From contig NZ_JACUUJ010000017.1 of NCBI RefSeq assembly GCF_014859355.1, positions 1 to 60,651 of the forward strand: 60,651 nt of DNA, read 5' to 3'. Position numbers and translations under genes: made by a program. Under the pieces are notes generated by a model, which made no database searches, was not told the DNA's origin, and was given only the letters and a program-made list of their open reading frames with translations. Positions 16,915 to 27,309 of this stretch are shown in pieces. The number at the start of each line of letters is the position of its first letter. The stretch's first letter is position 1. Source of the DNA: Yoonia sp. (lineage in GTDB: Bacteria > Pseudomonadota > Alphaproteobacteria > Rhodobacterales > Rhodobacteraceae).

Positions 16915-17862
16915 TCAAGCAACAGCTGGCAAATCCGCCAGACTGACACCCACACCGGGTAAACGCGCCGCAATTGCGGCATCACAGGCAACCCAGCGCC
17001 AATTTTCCGGCTGGTCAAAAAGCTGGCGCAACAACCGGTTGGTGATCGCGTGTCCCGCGCGGATCCCGGTATAACGGCCAAGAATTGGCGCACCTGCGGT
17101 GTAAAGATCACCCAAAGCATCCAACATCTTGTGACGCACGGCTTCATCCGGGTGGCGCAGGCCGCCAGGCGTCAGCACCTGATGCCCATCGAACACGACA
17201 GCGTTATTCAACGTGCCACCCAATGCCAGCCCATTGGCGCGCATGACGTCCACATCGGACGCGCGGCAAAAGGTCCGGCTGTCGCAAAGCTGGCGCACAA
17301 AAGCACCATTGGCCATATTCAGCGACTTTTGCTGCCTGCCAATTGCGGGTTCTTCAAAATCAATCTGGAAATCAATCTGCAATGTCGTGGCCGGCGTCAG
17401 GCTAGCCGTCGATACCCCATCGGTAACAGTGACATCGCGCAAGATTTCGATTGCGCGCAACGGTGCGGACACCGTGGCAAGCCCAACATGCATGATACCG
17501 CGCACAAAGGCAGCCGCACTGCCATCAAGGATCGGCACCTCTGGTCCATCAATGTCGACCACTGCGTTATGCACACCACAGCCAGACAAAGCGGCCATCA
17601 AATGTTCAATGGTCGAAACCGTCACACCCGCAGCCGTCACAAGCCGCGTATTCAGCGGCGACACAACCACATGATCCCAACGGGCGGGTAAAATGGGCTG
17701 ACCAGGCAAATCAACGCGGCGAAAGACGATTCCGCTTTCCGCACCAGCGGGGCGCAGGACAACCCGCACAGGCGCACCAGAGTGCAGCCCAACACCGTCG
17801 AAGGTTACTGGCGAATGAAGCGTGGTCTGCACGCGAACGTCCCTCTGATTATATTTCTTCAT
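16915..17862 (-). CDS. lpxC: UDP-3-O-acyl-N-acetylglucosamine deacetylase LpxC
   Basis: The 315-residue enzyme performs the committed step of lipid A synthesis. The zinc ligands are visible as His87 (STIEHLMA), His244 and Asp248 (HKMLDALGD), and the catalytic His271 (AGHAITN). Length is typical. It lies downstream of ftsZ as in most proteobacteria, but a terminator separates them, so it likely has its own promoter. The leader has an unusual run of nine G on the coding strand (17940-17948) and a GAGTC methylation-type site (17893-17897) about 30 nt before the start codon. Confidence 0.97.
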   Translation of the reverse strand: MKKYNQRDVRVQTTLHSPVTFDGVGLHSGAPVRVVLRPAGAESGIVFRRVDLPGQPILPARWDHVVVSPLNTRLVTAAGVTVSTIEHLMAALSGCGVHNAVVDIDGPEVPILDGSAAAFVRGIMHVGLATVSAPLRAIEILRDVTVTDGVSTASLTPATTLQIDFQIDFEEPAIGRQQKSLNMANGAFVRQLCDSRTFCRASDVDVMRANGLALGGTLNNAVVFDGHQVLTPGGLRHPDEAVRHKMLDALGDLYTAGAPILGRYTGIRAGHAITNRLLRQLFDQPENWRWVACDAAIAARLPGVGVSLADLPAVA

Positions 17863-17985
17863 CTCGCTTCACCACCTAAGATGCGCGGCGACGAGTCTCA
17901 ACTCACTCTTTGCAACGGTCTGAAACATGCGCCGCAAATCCCCCCCCCGCAACCAAGCCGCCGCGAACATCCGCTTGTTTCAAAA

Positions 17986-18014
17986 CGGAAAAAGGCCACC
18001 CTTGGGCGACCTTT
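17986..18014 (-). terminator. Intrinsic terminator after ftsZ
   Basis: On the minus strand AAGGTCGCCC pairs with GGGTGGCCTT (10 bp with two wobbles; 18013-18004/18001-17992) and is followed by TTTTTCC. It lies 40 nt after the ftsZ stop and should end transcription of the division genes before lpxC. Confidence 0.75.
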
Positions 18015-18053
18015 TATAGCGCAAAGCACCCGCCTGTGCAGAAGCAAACTGCC

Positions 18054-19643
18054 TCAGTTCGCTTGGCGCCGCAGGAAAGCCGGGATTTCAACACGTTCCT
18101 GATCTTCGTCTGCATCCTCATCGTGACGCAAAGCGGTGACTTGCGGTTGGTGCCGCGACGGTTGATGCCCGCCCGCATCAGGCTGCGCGCCGGTCATCCG
18201 GTTAATCAGCGAATTGATCCCGAAACGGGACTTTTCCTGTTCAGCAGGCGCTTGTGCTGCTGGGCGCTGTTGGGCGGCCTGCTTGGGAACACGGTTCACG
18301 GCCGCTTGCAAGCGCGCCATCGCTTCGGGTGTCGGGGTGCCGGGGGCGGCGGCAGGACGCGGTGCGACAAAACTGTCTGCTTCGGTCATCGCAGGTTCCG
18401 GGCGCGACGGATAAGCCGGGGGTGGCAGATCATCGGCAACCGCCTTTGTGGCCTGTGTCCGGTCGTCGGTATCGCGCCGGGGCGTAAAGGCCGCAGCAGA
18501 TTGCGTTTCTTGTTCGCCGAAATCTTCGAACAGGGTGCGTTCTTGCGTGGCACGCGCCGCAATGGCAGGGGCCTGCAGATCTGGTTCGTCCATAGCGGCG
18601 GGTTGTTCTGCAATCACAGGGCGGGAAACATGGTTTGACATGGGCCTGCGGGGCAAAGGTGTATCCGCATTGCTGACAATGGCATCAATACCCGTGGCCA
18701 CCACGGAAACGCGCATCTTGCCTTCCATGTTGGTGTCGAGCGTGGAACCAACAATGATATTCGCTTCTGGATCGACCTTTTCGCGGATTTTATTCGCGGC
18801 TTCGTCAAGTTCGAACAGGGTCAGATCATAGCCGCCGGTGATGTTGATCAGAACTCCTTTCGCACCCTCAAGGCTGATTTCATCCAGAAGCGGGTTCGCA
18901 ATCGCCTTTTCGGCGGCCTGGATGGCGCGGTTTTCACCTTCGGCTTCGCCGGTGCCCATCATCGCCTTACCCATTTCGTCCATGACAGACCGCACATCAG
19001 CGAAATCAAGGTTGATCAGGCCGGGACGGACCATCAGGTCGGTCACGCCTTTGACACCCTGATACAGCACATCGTCTGCCAGCGCGAAAGCTTCGGTAAA
19101 TGTGGTGTTTTCATTGGCCAGACGGAAAAGGTTCTGGTTGGGGATGATGATCAGCGTATCCACGACCTTTTGCAGCGCCTCGATGCCTGCATCGGCCTGT
19201 TTCATCCGCTTGGCGCCTTCGAACTGGAAGGGTTTGGTCACAACACCGACAGTCAGAACACCCAGCTCGCGTGCTGCTTGCGCGATGATCGGCGCGGCCC
19301 CTGTCCCGGTGCCCCCGCCCATACCGGCAGTGATGAAACACATATGCGCACCAGCCAGATGATCGACGATCTGTTCAATGCTTTCTTCGGCGGCCGCAGC
19401 GCCGACACTGGCGCGCGCGCCCGCACCCAGACCTTCGGTGACTTTCAGACCCATTTGAATTTTCGCCTCGGCCCGCGACTGTTGCAGCGCCTGCGCATCT
19501 GTATTGGCGACAACAAATTCCACACCATCGAGCGCCTTCTCGATCATGTTGTTGACAGCGTTACCACCAGCCCCGCCCACACCAAAGACGGTGATGCGTG
19601 GCTTCAATTCTTCGTGTCCCGGAAGGGAAAGGTTTAATGTCAT
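18054..19643 (-). CDS. ftsZ: Cell division GTPase FtsZ
   Basis: The 529-residue protein has the tubulin signature GMGGGTGTG (residues 107-115) in a normal GTPase core (about 1-320), then a long Pro/Ala/Gln-rich linker of about 190 residues and the C-terminal tail [11 protein letters not shown] that binds FtsA and other partners. The long linker is typical of alphaproteobacteria. The start is the Met at 19643 (MTLNLSLP); the longer frame to 19760 is untranslated leader. A 177-nt gap from ftsA probably carries an ftsZ promoter. A terminator follows. Confidence 0.97.
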   Translation of the reverse strand: MTLNLSLPGHEELKPRITVFGVGGAGGNAVNNMIEKALDGVEFVVANTDAQALQQSRAEAKIQMGLKVTEGLGAGARASVGAAAAEESIEQIVDHLAGAHMCFITAGMGGGTGTGAAPIIAQAARELGVLTVGVVTKPFQFEGAKRMKQADAGIEALQKVVDTLIIIPNQNLFRLANENTTFTEAFALADDVLYQGVKGVTDLMVRPGLINLDFADVRSVMDEMGKAMMGTGEAEGENRAIQAAEKAIANPLLDEISLEGAKGVLINITGGYDLTLFELDEAANKIREKVDPEANIIVGSTLDTNMEGKMRVSVVATGIDAIVSNADTPLPRRPMSNHVSRPVIAEQPAAMDEPDLQAPAIAARATQERTLFEDFGEQETQSAAAFTPRRDTDDRTQATKAVADDLPPPAYPSRPEPAMTEADSFVAPRPAAAPGTPTPEAMARLQAAVNRVPKQAAQQRPAAQAPAEQEKSRFGINSLINRMTGAQPDAGGHQPSRHQPQVTALRHDEDADEDQERVEIPAFLRRQAN

Positions 19644-19820
19644 AATGTGATCCGCCTGTTTACCTCTGCGCCCACCCCAGCGAACGCTGCCTGCCATGTA
19701 TAGTTGATCGTAACCGAGTGATGCGGAAACGTCACGATAAAAACATAAAATGACCACCAAATATGGATGAATTTTTCACTTTAACCGCCCGATATCCACA
19801 AATCGGCAAGATATTGCGCA

Positions 19821-21155
19821 TTACCAGTTATCCTTGAACCATTTGACGGCCCGCTTGAGCGAACGCGCGGGGTATCTATCGGCCGGAATTTCGAAATCCC
19901 ACCATTCATCTTGCGGATTTGCGGCAAATAAAGTCAGCCCGACAGCCGATGAAAACGCAGGGCCAACCGCCGCCTGCGGCAAGCCTTGCACCCGCAAGGG
20001 ACGGCCCAGGCGCACCTGCTGGCCCAGGATCTTGCTGGCCAACCCGTCAAGACCCGGGATCTGGCTGCCGCCGCCGGTCAGCACGATTTGCTGACTTGGC
20101 AGATGTTCGAACCCTGCCGCGTCAAGACGCGCGCGCACCTCTTCCAAAATCTCTTCGACGCGGGGGCGCATGATCCCGATCAATTCGGCACGGCTGACAG
20201 TGCGTTTGTCATGCTCCCAATCACCTGTGTCGCCCCCGATATCGATCATCTCGCGGTCATCCATGCCGGTGGCCACAACCCCGCCGTAAAAGGTTTTGAT
20301 CCGTTCGGCGGTTGCCGCGGGAATTTGCAGACCCATGGAAATGTCAGATGTCACATGATCCCCCCCCATGCGCACGGCATCGGTATAAATCATGTGCTTT
20401 TTCATAAAGACCGAAATACCGGTAGACCCGCCCCCCAGATCAACACAGGCCGCCCCCAGTTCCTGTTCGTCTTCCACAAGCGATGCCATGCCCGACACAT
20501 AGGCAGACGACGCAAGACCAGCCAATTCCAGGTCACATCGTTTAATGCAGTAAAACAGGTTCTGGATCGCCGTCGCATCCACCGTCAGCATATGCATGTC
20601 CGTGGTCAGCCGGTTGCCGATCTGCCCGCGCGGGTCCGCCAAACCCGACCGGTGATCCAGCGCAAAGTTGACCGGATGCGCGTGCAAGACTTCGCGGCCG
20701 GCACCATAATCTGGCACCTCGCAATTGGCCATCACCTGGCTGATGTCCTGCTCTGTTACCATCGCGCCCGCAATATCCAGCGCCCCGTCCAAGCCGTATG
20801 ACCGCGGGCGCGCGCCCGACAAAGCCGCGATCACATGATCGACACGCACATTCGCCATTTTTTGCGCCGCCTGCACCGCCGTGCGGATCGCGCGTTCAGT
20901 TTCCTGCATCGCCTCGACTTCGCCAAAGCGCACACCACGGGACCGGGTTGTCGCAGCACCGATCACCCGAAACTGTGACTGGCCCGCCATCGATCCGATC
21001 CCATCGATACTACGGAACCGCTCTGGCCCGTCAAAGCGCAACACCAGACAGGCGATTTTTGACGTGCCTACATCCAGAACAGCTACTACACCACGTTGCA
21101 GTGCGGCCTTGCGCATCTGGCGCATCGCACGTTGGCTGTCGTAAAGATCGCCCAT
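19821..21155 (-). CDS. ftsA: Cell division protein FtsA
   Basis: The 444-residue actin-like ATPase anchors FtsZ to the inner membrane. Visible features are the N-terminal phosphate loop LDVGTSKIACLVL, the 1C domain, the second nucleotide motif CVDLGGGSTGISVF and the adenosine motif VLTGGGSQIPGLDGLA. The C-terminus ends in a basic, aromatic stretch (SLKRAVKWFKDNW), which is the membrane-targeting amphipathic helix. The start overlaps the ftsQ stop by 1 nt (TGATG), so the two are translationally coupled. Confidence 0.96.
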   Translation of the reverse strand: MGDLYDSQRAMRQMRKAALQRGVVAVLDVGTSKIACLVLRFDGPERFRSIDGIGSMAGQSQFRVIGAATTRSRGVRFGEVEAMQETERAIRTAVQAAQKMANVRVDHVIAALSGARPRSYGLDGALDIAGAMVTEQDISQVMANCEVPDYGAGREVLHAHPVNFALDHRSGLADPRGQIGNRLTTDMHMLTVDATAIQNLFYCIKRCDLELAGLASSAYVSGMASLVEDEQELGAACVDLGGGSTGISVFMKKHMIYTDAVRMGGDHVTSDISMGLQIPAATAERIKTFYGGVVATGMDDREMIDIGGDTGDWEHDKRTVSRAELIGIMRPRVEEILEEVRARLDAAGFEHLPSQQIVLTGGGSQIPGLDGLASKILGQQVRLGRPLRVQGLPQAAVGPAFSSAVGLTLFAANPQDEWWDFEIPADRYPARSLKRAVKWFKDNW

Positions 21156-22054
21156 CAGTTATTCGCCCCGTTTGTTATTTGTATTTCATTTACCCGCCGC
21201 ATTGCTGCCGCAGCTTCTGCATTCATGCGCAAGGTCGGACGGCTGGCTTTGCGCATGTCAACAATCGCCACATCCCGTTCCAACATGTCTTGCGCGGCGT
21301 TCAGCGCGATGATCCGGTCCAGCGCCGCAGGGGCATCTGCGCCGGGCAGCAGCAGGCGCTGATCACGGTCAAGGATGATGTCCCAGCGGCGCTGTCCGAT
21401 CCGCACCAACCCGCGCACCCGGTCGCGCAAGGGGCCGGCACGCGCATAAAGCGCCAGCGCCTCGGCGATATTCTGTTCCGCACCATCCCCCGCGATCAGC
21501 GGTAAATCCAACCGGTCGCTGCGGGCATCGACCGTGCCGGCAGGCACGCCATCGGCGTCGATCAGGCGCAGGGTTTGCCCGTCACGCCACAGGGCTGCGG
21601 GCACACGCGGTATAAGCGCAACTTCGAGCGCGCCGCCTTCGCCAAGCCGCACGCGGGCCGATCTGACCGCAGCAAGGGCCTCGATCGTTTGGCGCATCGT
21701 CTCCAGATCAAGTTGAAAAGACGACACCGGGAAATTGTCTGGCAAAAGCGCCGCGACGCGCGATTGCAGCGCTGCATCCCCTCCTGTCAGCAGCAGTGAT
21801 TGCACCATGAATTGCGGGCGTTCCTGAAAATTCTGCTTGACCTGTGCGACCTGCCCCTCAAGCAAGGCGCGGTTGTCCGGTTTGGCCAGCCAAGACCCTG
21901 CAAGCGCCGCGATCACGATCAGCGGCACACCGATGCGCACGAACAGCCGAAACCCCGGCGTCAACATCAACCGTTGATAACGATAGCCCAGACGCGATGG
22001 CGCAGGGTCACGCAGGGGCGATTGCGGGCGGCGCAGGGCGGTCATCTGTCGCAT
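21155..22054 (-). CDS. ftsQ: Cell division protein FtsQ
   Basis: The roughly 299-residue bitopic protein has a short cytoplasmic tail, one transmembrane helix (about 41-61 region, RIGVPLIVIAALAGSWLA), a POTRA domain (about 75-150, with LLTGGDAALQSRV) and a periplasmic beta domain. It links early and late division proteins. The ATG at 22054 has GAGG 7 nt upstream; an alternative at 22045 overlaps the ddl stop as ATGA. It overlaps ddl by 13 nt and ftsA by 1 nt. Confidence 0.93.
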   Translation of the reverse strand: MRQMTALRRPQSPLRDPAPSRLGYRYQRLMLTPGFRLFVRIGVPLIVIAALAGSWLAKPDNRALLEGQVAQVKQNFQERPQFMVQSLLLTGGDAALQSRVAALLPDNFPVSSFQLDLETMRQTIEALAAVRSARVRLGEGGALEVALIPRVPAALWRDGQTLRLIDADGVPAGTVDARSDRLDLPLIAGDGAEQNIAEALALYARAGPLRDRVRGLVRIGQRRWDIILDRDQRLLLPGADAPAALDRIIALNAAQDMLERDVAIVDMRKASRPTLRMNAEAAAAMRRVNEIQITNGANN

Positions 22055-22956
22055 GATGCATCCTCGACCAGCCAACGGCAGAAATCGGGAAAGCTGATGC
22101 CCACATGTGCGGCCTGTTCAGGGGCCAGTGATGTCGGCGTCATACCCGGTTGCGTATTGGTTTCCAGCAGGATCAGGCCATCAATGCCACGAGATTCATC
22201 CCAGCGGAAATCGGTGCGGCTGATGCCACGGCACCCCAGTGCGCGATGCGCGCGCAGGGCGTAATCCAGACAGGCATCAAAGATTTCTGTTGGAATTTCG
22301 GCTGGCACCACATGGCGCGACCCGCCGGGTTTGTATTTGGCGTCGTAATCATACCAGCTGTCGGTCAGAATATCGGTCACCGTCAGGGCCCGGTCCCCCA
22401 TCACCGTGGTGGTCAGTTCACGCCCCGGCGCGAAAGCCTCGACCATGACGCGATCGGGCATATCATCGCCCAGTTGCGGCGGGCCGTTGGCATCGTCATG
22501 CACAAGATAAATACCAACGCTGGACCCTTCGTTGTTGGGTTTGACCACATAGGGCGGCGGCATGACGTGTGCTGTGCGCACATCATCGGCGGCCGCGATC
22601 ACGCTGTTGACCACAGGCAGCCCGTTGAGACGGTAAATTTCCTTGGTGCGTTGTTTGTCCAGCGTCAGCGCCGAGGCAAGAATGCCCGAATGTGTATAAG
22701 GTATGCGCAGCCATTCCAGCAGCCCCTGAATGGCCCCGTCTTCGCCCCAGCGGCCATGCAGCGCGTTAAAAACAGCGTCAGGCGCGATATCAATCAGCCG
22801 TGCAGATATGTCGCGGCCCGCATCGAGCGCGATCACTTCGCATCCACTGTCCCGCAAAGCTGTTGCACATTCACGGCCCGACGAAAGCGACACCTCGCGT
22901 TCAGCCGATGGGCCACCCATCAGAACAACAACCTTCGGGTTTGCCCTGCTCGACAT
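22042..22956 (-). CDS. ddl: D-alanine--D-alanine ligase
   Basis: The 304-residue ATP-grasp enzyme makes the D-Ala-D-Ala dipeptide for peptidoglycan. Landmarks are VLMGGPSAEREVSLSSG at the N-terminus, PYVVKPNNEGSSVGI, and the C-terminal metal-binding LLETNTQPGMT. Start at 22956 (MSSRANPK) has GAGG upstream; a longer frame to 22983 exists. It lies between murB (81 nt) and ftsQ in the standard division/cell-wall order. Confidence 0.95.
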   Translation of the reverse strand: MSSRANPKVVVLMGGPSAEREVSLSSGRECATALRDSGCEVIALDAGRDISARLIDIAPDAVFNALHGRWGEDGAIQGLLEWLRIPYTHSGILASALTLDKQRTKEIYRLNGLPVVNSVIAAADDVRTAHVMPPPYVVKPNNEGSSVGIYLVHDDANGPPQLGDDMPDRVMVEAFAPGRELTTTVMGDRALTVTDILTDSWYDYDAKYKPGGSRHVVPAEIPTEIFDACLDYALRAHRALGCRGISRTDFRWDESRGIDGLILLETNTQPGMTPTSLAPEQAAHVGISFPDFCRWLVEDASCDR

Positions 22957-23036
22957 ACCCTTACCGCCTCGAACGCGGGTCATTTTGACCCGTCAATTAT
23001 GTGGTCCTTGCCCGGGACCTTGGCCATTTTGGCCTG

Positions 23037-24002
23037 TTATTCCGCGCTGTCGTCGCCCAACCGTTTGCCGACCCGCATAATTTCCCAGTCTAGCGTAATG
23101 CCTTGGCCAGCGTAAACCTTTTTCCGCACCAATTCGCCCAAATCTTCCAGATCGGCCGCGGTGGCCCCGCCCGCGTTGGTCAGGAAATTCGAATGTTTTA
23201 CATTCATGATCGCACCGCCAAGCGCAACCCCGCGCAAGCCTGCGTTATCAATCACCTTCCATGCCTTCAGATCATGGGTATCATCTGCCCGCCCGGTCGA
23301 GGAATATCCCACCGGATTGCGAAAGGTCGATCCGGCGGTGCGGTCACGTGTCGGCTGGGTTTCATCACGCTTGGCCAGCTGGTCGGTCATCCGCTGCGCC
23401 AGAACGGCCGGATCCCCTGCAGCGGGGGTAAACCGGGCAGCAACAATCACCGCACCGTCGGGCAAAACGCTGCTGCGATAGGCCAGTTGCAGATCTTTCA
23501 CCGCAAGTTCAGCCACAGACCCATCGCGGCGCACGACCGTCACCGATGTCAAAACATCGGCCACATAGGCCCCGTAACAGCCCGCGTTCATCCGCACCGC
23601 CCCGCCGATGGTACCAGGAATGGTGCGCAGGAATGTCAGATCCAGCCCCGCCTCGGCGGCCTTGCGGGCGACATGGGCGTCAAGTGCTGCGGCACCGGCG
23701 GTGACAATGCCATCCGCGATACTGATCGTGTTGAACCCACGGCCAAGCCGGATCACCACACCGCTGATGCCACCATCGCGCACGATCAGGTTAGAACCGA
23801 CGCCCATCGTAAACACCGGCACATCGGTGGCAAGGGCAGCAAGAAAACTGGACAGATCGTCAATATCAGCGGGCTGAAACAGCACCTCGGCCGGGCCGCC
23901 GACGCGCATCCACGTCAGGTCGGCAAGCGGGCGTTGCAGCGTCAGCGTGCCGCGCACGCAGGGCAGATCGAACGTCACTTTGTTTTGCACGGTTTTTGTC
24001 AC
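23037..24002 (-). CDS. murB: UDP-N-acetylenolpyruvoylglucosamine reductase MurB
   Basis: The 321-residue FAD enzyme reduces the enolpyruvyl group to give UDP-MurNAc. The FAD fold shows [12 protein letters not shown] and [17 protein letters not shown], and AGSTFRNP supplies the catalytic Ser loop, with a late Glu in the [13 protein letters not shown] region. It starts with GTG that overlaps the stop of the preceding small membrane protein (GTGA), so its translation depends on upstream ribosomes. It is a short (type I/II hybrid length) MurB normal for alphaproteobacteria. Confidence 0.96.
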   Translation of the reverse strand: MTKTVQNKVTFDLPCVRGTLTLQRPLADLTWMRVGGPAEVLFQPADIDDLSSFLAALATDVPVFTMGVGSNLIVRDGGISGVVIRLGRGFNTISIADGIVTAGAAALDAHVARKAAEAGLDLTFLRTIPGTIGGAVRMNAGCYGAYVADVLTSVTVVRRDGSVAELAVKDLQLAYRSSVLPDGAVIVAARFTPAAGDPAVLAQRMTDQLAKRDETQPTRDRTAGSTFRNPVGYSSTGRADDTHDLKAWKVIDNAGLRGVALGGAIMNVKHSNFLTNAGGATAADLEDLGELVRKKVYAGQGITLDWEIMRVGKRLGDDSAE

Positions 24003-24286
24003 CCTTTTCGATCATCACGTCGACGCAAAAGCCACCCCAACAGCGCGCCGGCCAATCCGCCCAGCAGCGACGGAAACACCCATAACAGCGCCAGATCCAT
24101 TGCCAACAGCGGATTTATCCCAAATGGGCGGCCGGTGGCATAGATCAGGATCGTCAGACAGCCCCCGATGACCGACAAAACGCTGAGCGCCAGACCAAAG
24201 CCCCCCGCCCGCACCCAGCGCAGCAGCAGCGCAAAGGTCACCAGCGCGCAAACCGCCATGATTGCAATGATCCCGAAACCCGCCAT
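23999..24286 (-). CDS. Small membrane protein in the murC-murB interval
   Basis: This 95-residue protein has three hydrophobic segments (about 3-20, 28-47, 60-82) and a very basic tail [11 protein letters not shown] do not recognise a named family. The ATG at 24286 overlaps the stop of the preceding DUF2484 gene by 1 nt (TGATG), and its own stop overlaps the murB GTG. Coupling on both sides argues for a real gene and a stoichiometric role in cell-wall synthesis, which remains inference. A longer in-frame start (24397) would overlap the upstream gene heavily and is less likely. Confidence 0.75.
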   Translation of the reverse strand: MAGFGIIAIMAVCALVTFALLLRWVRAGGFGLALSVLSVIGGCLTILIYATGRPFGINPLLAMDLALLWVFPSLLGGLAGALLGWLLRRRDDRKG

Positions 24287-24549
24287 CAACGCGCCGCCTT
24301 CCGCCTGATCCAGCGCCAAAAATAGAACAGCGGCCAACGCAAAAACGACCCGCCCGCAACCAGCCCAAGCACCCCATACCAGATACCGCCCGTCCATGTG
24401 ACCCAGACCAGCAAAGGCACACCGATTGCGATCAGCACATAGGCCCGCCGCCAGTGGTTATCACGCGACGGGATCATCGCCAGCACAAAGGCCAACACCA
24501 CCCACAAGCACAGGCCCAGCAACTGCGGATCGGACCACAGCCCATTCAT
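24286..24549 (-). CDS. DUF2484-family small membrane protein (second copy)
   Basis: The 87-residue product has two to three membrane helices (LGLCLWVVLAFVLAM, RAYVLIAIGVPLLVWVTW, GVLGLVAGGSFLRWP) and a basic end WRWIRRKAAR. It resembles the gene just before it in length, spacing of helices and the shared GVLGL...RxPLxYxxR pattern, so the two are likely paralogues. DUF2484 proteins are found mainly in Rhodobacterales between murC and murB and have no known function. Its ATG overlaps the previous stop (ATGA). Confidence 0.82.
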   Translation of the reverse strand: MNGLWSDPQLLGLCLWVVLAFVLAMIPSRDNHWRRAYVLIAIGVPLLVWVTWTGGIWYGVLGLVAGGSFLRWPLFYFWRWIRRKAAR

Positions 24550-24800
24550 TTGGGCACCTCTGGCCGTTCCCCCCGCGCCCGGCGATATATGTAAATCAAC
24601 GGATTGCGGAACATCGAGGCAAAGGCGGCAAGGCCAAGCACCCCAAAGAACCAGCCGTAATCATACCCGATCCAGATGATCAGGACGGGGGCCGCGACCA
24701 GCAGAGCAATGCCGGGCGCGTATTGGTGGCGCATCGGCAAAAACGCCGTGATCGTGGCGGCGATGACCCAAAGGCAGGCAACAACCGCCGATACCGTCAC
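24546..24800 (-). CDS. DUF2484-family small membrane protein (first copy)
   Basis: The 84-residue product has helices at about 3-20, 28-45 and 49-65, then [15 protein letters not shown], the pattern shared with the following gene. The start is a GTG overlapping the murC stop (GTGA). Being the first of three tiny coupled membrane proteins, it is cotranscribed with murC and murB. A role tied to the membrane steps of precursor synthesis is possible but not established. Confidence 0.82.
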   Translation of the reverse strand: MTVSAVVACLWVIAATITAFLPMRHQYAPGIALLVAAPVLIIWIGYDYGWFFGVLGLAAFASMFRNPLIYIYRRARGERPEVPK

Positions 24801-26215
24801 TTAGCCAACCTTGCGGGCAACCCGTTCGCCCAGGCGCTGATCGTGCCGGCGCCAAGGCAGACCACCATGTCGCCCGGCCTTGCCTGTTCGCGCACAAGAC
24901 GTTCCAGATCATCCTCGGATGTCACAGCCCTAGCGTGGCGGTGGCCGTGGCGGATCAGGCCCGCGACAAGACTGTCACGGTCGGCACCGGGGATCGGGTC
25001 TTCGCCTGCGGCAAACACCTCGGTGATGCCAACCACATCCGCATCATTGAAACAGGCGCAGAATTCTTCAAAATGATGCGACAGGCGGCTGTAACGGTGT
25101 GGCTGATGCACGGCAATCACACGGCCCGTTGTTGCCTGACGGGCCGCTTTCAGCACCGCTGTAATTTCGACCGGGTGGTGGCCATAATCGTCGATGATGG
25201 TGACGCCACCCACCTCGCCCACCTTGGTAAAGCGGCGGTTGACGCCGCCGAATTTCTTGAGGGCTGCGCGGATTTCATCCTTTTTCATGCCAAGATGCCG
25301 CGCAACTGCGACAGCAGACAGCGCATTGCTGACGTTGTGATCGCCCGGCATGGGCAATTCGCAACCTTCAATGATGCTATCCTCGGCCTGCAATGCCACA
25401 TCGAAATGCGCAACGCCCGCCTTGTAGGTCAGGTTGATCGCCCTCACATCCGCCTGCGCGTTAAAGCCGAATGTCACGACGCGGCGGTCGGTGATCCGGC
25501 CCACCAGCGCCTGCACCTCGGCATTGTCGGTGCAGCAGACGGCCAGCCCGTAAAACGGGATGTTGGACACAAAATCGTAAAACCCCTGCCGCAGATTTTC
25601 GATGGTGCCCCAATGATCCATATGTTCGGGGTCAATGTTGGTGACAATGGCGATTGTGGCAGGCAAACGGTTGAAAGTGCCGTCGCTTTCATCCGCCTCG
25701 ACCACCATCCATTCGCCCTGCCCCATGCGCGCGTTCGACCCATAAGCGTGGATGATCCCGCCGTTGATGACCGTCGGGTCGATCCCGCCTTCGTCCAGCA
25801 GGGCCGCGACCATGGTTGTTGTCGTCGTCTTGCCATGGGTGCCGGCCACCGCCACGTTGGATTTCAGGCGCATCAGTTCGGCCAGCATTTCCGCACGGCG
25901 CACAACTGGCAGGCCACGCGCGCGGGCGGCGTCCAGTTCGGGGTTGCCGGGTTTGATCGCGGATGAAATCACGATCACAGCCGCGCCTTCAAGGTTTTCG
26001 ACACGCTGGCCTTCGTAAATCACCGCGCCCAGCTTTTTCAGCCGTTCGGTGATCTTGGTGGCCTTCAGGTCAGACCCCTGCACGCGGTAACCATGGTTCA
26101 ACAGCACCTCGGCAATGCCCGACATGCCGATGCCGCCAATACCGACAAAATGGATCGGGCCGACATCAAGGGGCAGTTTTGTTGCAGCATTCATCAGCGG
26201 TGTTCCATCCATCAT
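24797..26215 (-). CDS. murC: UDP-N-acetylmuramate--L-alanine ligase MurC
   Basis: The 472-residue Mur ligase adds L-Ala to UDP-MurNAc. It has the N-terminal UDP-binding motif [14 protein letters not shown], the ATP loop GTHGKTTTT, the DEYGHHP-equivalent IDDYGHHP and HQPHRYSR of the C-terminal domain. The ATG at 26215 overlaps the murG stop (ATGA); two further Met codons lie within the first eight. Its own stop overlaps the next gene, so it sits inside an unbroken coupled run. Confidence 0.97.
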   Translation of the reverse strand: MMDGTPLMNAATKLPLDVGPIHFVGIGGIGMSGIAEVLLNHGYRVQGSDLKATKITERLKKLGAVIYEGQRVENLEGAAVIVISSAIKPGNPELDAARARGLPVVRRAEMLAELMRLKSNVAVAGTHGKTTTTTMVAALLDEGGIDPTVINGGIIHAYGSNARMGQGEWMVVEADESDGTFNRLPATIAIVTNIDPEHMDHWGTIENLRQGFYDFVSNIPFYGLAVCCTDNAEVQALVGRITDRRVVTFGFNAQADVRAINLTYKAGVAHFDVALQAEDSIIEGCELPMPGDHNVSNALSAVAVARHLGMKKDEIRAALKKFGGVNRRFTKVGEVGGVTIIDDYGHHPVEITAVLKAARQATTGRVIAVHQPHRYSRLSHHFEEFCACFNDADVVGITEVFAAGEDPIPGADRDSLVAGLIRHGHRHARAVTSEDDLERLVREQARPGDMVVCLGAGTISAWANGLPARLAK

Positions 26216-27309
26216 GTTTTGCGTCCCTCTGCCAGATTTTCCACCAGCTGCACAAGCCGGTCCGTCGCATCAGGCACCGCACAGGCCAGTGCGGCATGCG
26301 CCATGTTCACGGCGCGCCGATCATCCGACAGCACATTTTCGATTGCGGCAGACAGGTTTGCCACGGTAAAGTCCGGCTCGGTCATCAAAACCGCCGCACC
26401 AGCCGCGACCAACTGGCGGGCATTGGCTGTCTGTTCATCCCGGATCGCAGTTGCCAGCGGCACCCAGATCGCAGGCCGCCCGATGATACTGACATCCGCA
26501 ACAGTGGACGCGCCTGAACGTGCGATGACCAATTGCGCCTCGCTCAAACGTTGTGGCACGTCCGTGAAAAAGGTCTGGACATCCGCCTTGATCATTTCGC
26601 TGGCATAATAATCGGATACGCGGGCCAAATCCTCGGCACGGGCCTGATGGCTGACGCGCACGTTGCGCCGGATATGTTCAGGAAGCTGTGCAATCGCAGG
26701 CGGCACAATATCCGACAGGATTCGCGCGCCCTGGCTTCCACCCAGCACAAGGATCGCCATCGGGTAATCCCCTGGCGGAATATAGGGTGCGCCATGTTTG
26801 TCCAAAATCGCCGCGCGCACCGGGTTGCCCGTGTGAACGCCGTCAAGTCCACTTGGCAAATCCGTAGGCGAGGTGCCACAGGCGACCGCATCGACCCGAC
26901 GTGCAAAAAGCTGATTCACACGCCCCAGCACGCCGTTTTGTTCATGAATCATCCGCGGGCGGCGCAGGACCCAAGCAGCGGCCATGGCCGGGATCGCGGG
27001 ATAGCCGCCAAACCCGACAACAACCGCCGGCCGGTCGCGCATCATCCGCCACGTGGCCGCCACGATACCCCCCAGTATACGGAACGGCACAGTCAGTTTC
27101 CCCGCCAGCCCCCCGCGGGCAAATGTGGCGCTGTCGACAACCTCGACATCCACCGCGGCGGGAAAACCGCCCGTATAGCGCGCGCCGCGCGGATCGGTCG
27201 ACAGACGCACACGCCAGCCCTTAGCCAGCATCGCCTCGGCCAAGGCCTGCGCAGGAAACATATGCCCGCCTGTGCCACCGGCCGCGATAATCAGCAATGG
27301 CGCCGTCAT
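26212..27309 (-). CDS. murG: UDP-GlcNAc transferase MurG (lipid II synthesis)
   Basis: The 365-residue GT-B glycosyltransferase adds GlcNAc to lipid I on the inner face of the membrane. The N-terminal [12 protein letters not shown] loop, the [13 protein letters not shown] segment, [11 protein letters not shown] and [11 protein letters not shown] are all present. It overlaps ftsW and murC by 4 nt each. Length and order are standard. Confidence 0.97.
   Translation of the reverse strand: MTAPLLIIAAGGTGGHMFPAQALAEAMLAKGWRVRLSTDPRGARYTGGFPAAVDVEVVDSATFARGGLAGKLTVPFRILGGIVAATWRMMRDRPAVVVGFGGYPAIPAMAAAWVLRRPRMIHEQNGVLGRVNQLFARRVDAVACGTSPTDLPSGLDGVHTGNPVRAAILDKHGAPYIPPGDYPMAILVLGGSQGARILSDIVPPAIAQLPEHIRRNVRVSHQARAEDLARVSDYYASEMIKADVQTFFTDVPQRLSEAQLVIARSGASTVADVSIIGRPAIWVPLATAIRDEQTANARQLVAAGAAVLMTEPDFTVANLSAAIENVLSDDRRAVNMAHAALACAVPDATDRLVQLVENLAEGRKT

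Noticed and set aside
24935..25966. Forward frame of 343 codons opposite murC
   Set aside because: It is antisense to murC, which carries all Mur ligase motifs. It has no independent support.
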